Shown: positions 61,815-64,000 of the stretch, in pieces | How the letters are laid out: each line of letters opens with the position of its first letter | Position numbering within the stretch: position 1 is the stretch's first letter | NCBI RefSeq assembly: GCF_028769735.1 | Contig: NC_088179.1 | Span: forward strand, 3,283,501-3,347,500 | Length of the DNA: 64,000 nt | DNA from: Zonotrichia leucophrys gambelii | Taxonomy: Eukaryota; Chordata; Aves; Passeriformes; Passerellidae | Direction of reading: 5' to 3' | Program-made: the position numbers and the translations under genes | The notes under the pieces: model-generated | Told to the model about the DNA's origin: nothing | The model's input: only the letters and a program-made list of their open reading frames with translations | The model's database searches: none

Positions 61815-62053
61815 TGTTGGGGTCTCTAGCTGGTCAGAGTGACCCCAAGAAAAGTTCCAAAGTCTCTTTTCCCAGTCTGGCGCTTGAAGAAGGAGTCAGG
61901 GCTCTTCATTTCTGGGTCTCAAGGTTGTTTATTGTTTCTTATCTATAAAATTCTTTCTCCTGCCCTGCCCAGGTCCGTCCAGCAGGACAGTTCCAGGCAC
62001 TCTGCCTGCCCCCAAGGCAGTGTTATGTCTTTATACTGAAAACTCTGTCTACA
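61815..62053 (-). mobile_element. Truncated LTR, family D, copy D3
   Basis: The sense 3' third of family D: from TGTTGGGGTCTCTAGC at the left edge (the LTR end) through the poly(A) signal (TTTATT near 61929) and the TATA region (TATGTCTTTATAC near 62026). Similarity to D2 stops near 62053, so about 380 bases of the sense 5' part are missing. Confidence 0.85.
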
Positions 62054-64000
62054 CCAATCTGATATGAGCTGCCATGAAGTCCAGATGGGAGGAAGGGGGA
62101 TGCGTGCTGTCTCTTGAGAAGAGAAAGAAAGAAGTGAAGACCAGTGCAGTGCTCTTGTCCCTTTGCTTGAAAACTTTTTTCTACTTCAGTATCCTTCACA
62201 AAAATGTCCAATTTCTTCATCTTGGACTGTTTCATCAGATATTTTTTTTAAAAAATAAAATTTAATGCAGCTGAATTAGCAGGTGCCATAAAATGAAGTT
62301 CTTAGATGTGGTAGGAATAAGGTAGGATTGCTGCCTGATACAGGCTTATCTTAATCACAGTGGATGCTTTTTTAGGTTTTGAGATTGTGTTCTCAAGCTT
62401 CTGGAATCAATAACATCAAAATAAAAGACTTTGTCTGGATTAAGTGGGGATTTAAAATCTGTTTTAGGGTTTATAATCCCAGATATTGACTGCATACTTT
62501 TTCCCTGTGAATTACTTTTCCCCATACATCCATTCCTGGGAGGAAATGTTCCACCTGATGGCACTGAGAGATGAGAAGGTGGCAGAGCCTCAATCCTGTC
62601 CTTCCACAGCCACAACACAGTGTTTTGATTGTTGGGAGATGATCACCATAGGAAAGATGTGGACAGAATTGTATCTGTGTCTGTTTTCCAGCCATTTCAG
62701 CCCATGGGCTCATGAAATGGAAACCCCTGCTGAAAATAAAGTGACTTTTGGAAGCAGTTTCATACCTCTCATGAGTTTCTAACATGTAGCTCCAGGCCAA
62801 ATACCCAAATGGAATACCCAATCATGTATTTGTCAGGTCCAAATCAAATATAAAATTGGAGGGGAAAGCCTAAGGGGGGATGCACATGGAGGTTCCTTGA
62901 GATTTTCCCTACAGGAGAGATGAGGGAAAAGAGAGGCTGTGGCATCTCCATCCTTGCACATACTGAAAAGAGCATGTGTAAGGCCCTGAGCAAGTGCTTT
63001 AGCTTCAGAGTTGGCCCTGATTTGAGGAGGTGGCTGCAGCAGATGGCCTTGAAGGGTTCTTTGACTTAATTTATTCTATGAATCCATTTTCCTGTGTATA
63101 AAAATACCACCAGTAGCAAGTGTATTTTATTTTCAAAACTGGCTTGAATGCAAAACGTTGCATTAGTTGTACCTTGCCATTTACACTGAAAACTGACAAG
63201 ATCAAATCTGTAACAGTGGTTAGTGAAACCACAAAAACAGTTTTATTGGCTGAGCTAGTTTGATGGTTTTGAAAGACCAAATGCTTTTGGGAAGTGCCCT
63301 CACTGTATTTGGTCTGGGCTGATAAGAGTGGGGAAACAGAAAAGAATTACAAGCTAGTATTCTTTTTGGGGTGAACGGTTAATTTGATACAGAAGTGACA
63401 AAAGGATGCCAAATAATTATATTGCTCACATATTTCCTAGCAGAATAAATAAAAATGGGTGAAATGCTGGGAATGCGTGAAGGACTTCACCATCAGCATA
63501 TTGTAATTGCAGCACTGCAGTTTGCTGAGGCATTTGCTAGAAAGAGCAGTTGCAGTAAAACATAATCAGCCCTTCGTGTGGTAATTGTGCAGAATGTTCA
63601 GAGCTGCTGGAAGTGCTGCAGGGCCACGTGTGCACGTTTGGCACACTGCAAAGAGTGTCATTTAACAGGGAAATGCTCGCAAATCATGAGCAGAAGCAGC
63701 AGCAACTGTGTGGCGGTGAGTCCTGAGGAACAGCTGTTTTTTCATGGTTAAAACTTGAGATTAGTAATCCAGGCTCTGTTTTTCTGTGAGGAGGCGCTAC
63801 ACAGAGCAGTGTAATAAAGCTTCTGTCGAGAAGAACAAGTGTGGAATAAACCTTGTCCCTTTCAGGAAATATTGTGGAGACTTCCGCAGTTTGTGCCATT
63901 GTGTGTGGCTGAACATGGAATGATTCTGAGGGAATGCTGTTGCCTGGAATTCAGCCAGGGATACCCTTCCTGAGCAGGAGGGGATGTGGGAAGGAGGGTA
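62054..64000. other. Mostly unique stretch to the window end
   Basis: Two opposing frames of 116 and 98 codons overlap at 62471-62821 without a recognisable domain. A CR1-like remnant lies at 63018-63083. Nothing else recognised. Confidence 0.5.
63018..63083 (+). mobile_element. Possible CR1 LINE 3'-end remnant
   Basis: The order GCAGATGGCCTTGAAGGG, TTCTTTGACTTA and TTATTCTATGAATCC resembles the sense 3' end of avian CR1 elements, which is known to end in ATTCTATGAT-type words after a GATGACCT...GGTCCCTTCCAACC-like block. It is heavily decayed, short and has no coding part. Confidence 0.4.

Noticed and set aside
1..64000. tRNA, rRNA, CRISPR arrays or bacterial-type operons
   Set aside because: None seen. 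The content is vertebrate-type repetitive non-coding DNA.

Overview
This 64 kb window looks like non-coding nuclear DNA of a bird, most likely a songbird. The evidence is a moderately AT-rich background, two decayed fragments resembling the 3' end of CR1 LINEs (44697-44770 and 63018-63083), and a dense set of solo LTRs from several endogenous retrovirus (ERV) families. I cannot name the species or the chromosome from sequence alone. No protein-coding gene, tRNA, rRNA or CRISPR array could be supported on either strand. The longest open frames outside tandem repeats are 182 and 170 codons, which is about what chance allows in 64 kb of this composition, and I recognised no conserved domain in them. 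The window is therefore either a gene desert or part of a very large intron.

The dominant content is 25 LTR-like elements in six families, about 11.6 kb or 18% of the window, with no internal gag, pol or env sequence recognised. Family A (about 380 bp, ten copies) starts TGTCACAG and ends GTCACA in sense; five copies have perfect 6-bp target-site duplications (TSDs). Family B (about 610 bp, five copies) has complementary ends TGTGAAAAATGC/GCATTTTTCACA and 5-bp TSDs at two copies. Family C (about 285-310 bp, four copies) and family D (about 620 bp, three copies) have 6-bp TSDs. Family E (about 800-840 bp, two copies) has a clear TATA-to-poly(A) layout and a 4-bp TSD at one copy. Family F (565 bp) is a single, older LTR-like block. 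By general retroviral rules, 6-bp TSDs suggest ERVK-type, 5-bp ERVL-type and 4-bp ERV1-type integrases. These class labels are inference and need a repeat library.

Layout: 1-8915 carries D1, A1, A2, A3, C1 and E1. 8916-19860 carries C2, A4, an orphan minisatellite unit (14683-14732) and F. 19861-31106 carries A5, B1, a 0.6 kb minisatellite with a 39-bp unit (26624-27230), a 70-bp-period minisatellite (28171-28430) and B2. 31107-44515 carries the inverted pair C4/C3, then B3, A6, A7 and B4. 44516-55604 carries a CR1 fragment and the minus-strand cluster D2/A8/E2, then B5, the fold-back copy A9, and A10. 55605-64000 is largely unique sequence with D3 and a CR1 remnant.

The points most worth a second look are: the minisatellite, open in at least five frames, with a related single unit 12 kb away on the other strand; two close inverted LTR pairs able to form long hairpins in RNA; a FOX/SOX/GATA/E-box/CCAAT-like block retained in the family A LTRs; a fold-back rearranged LTR; and a 67-codon frame kept at the same place in both family E copies.
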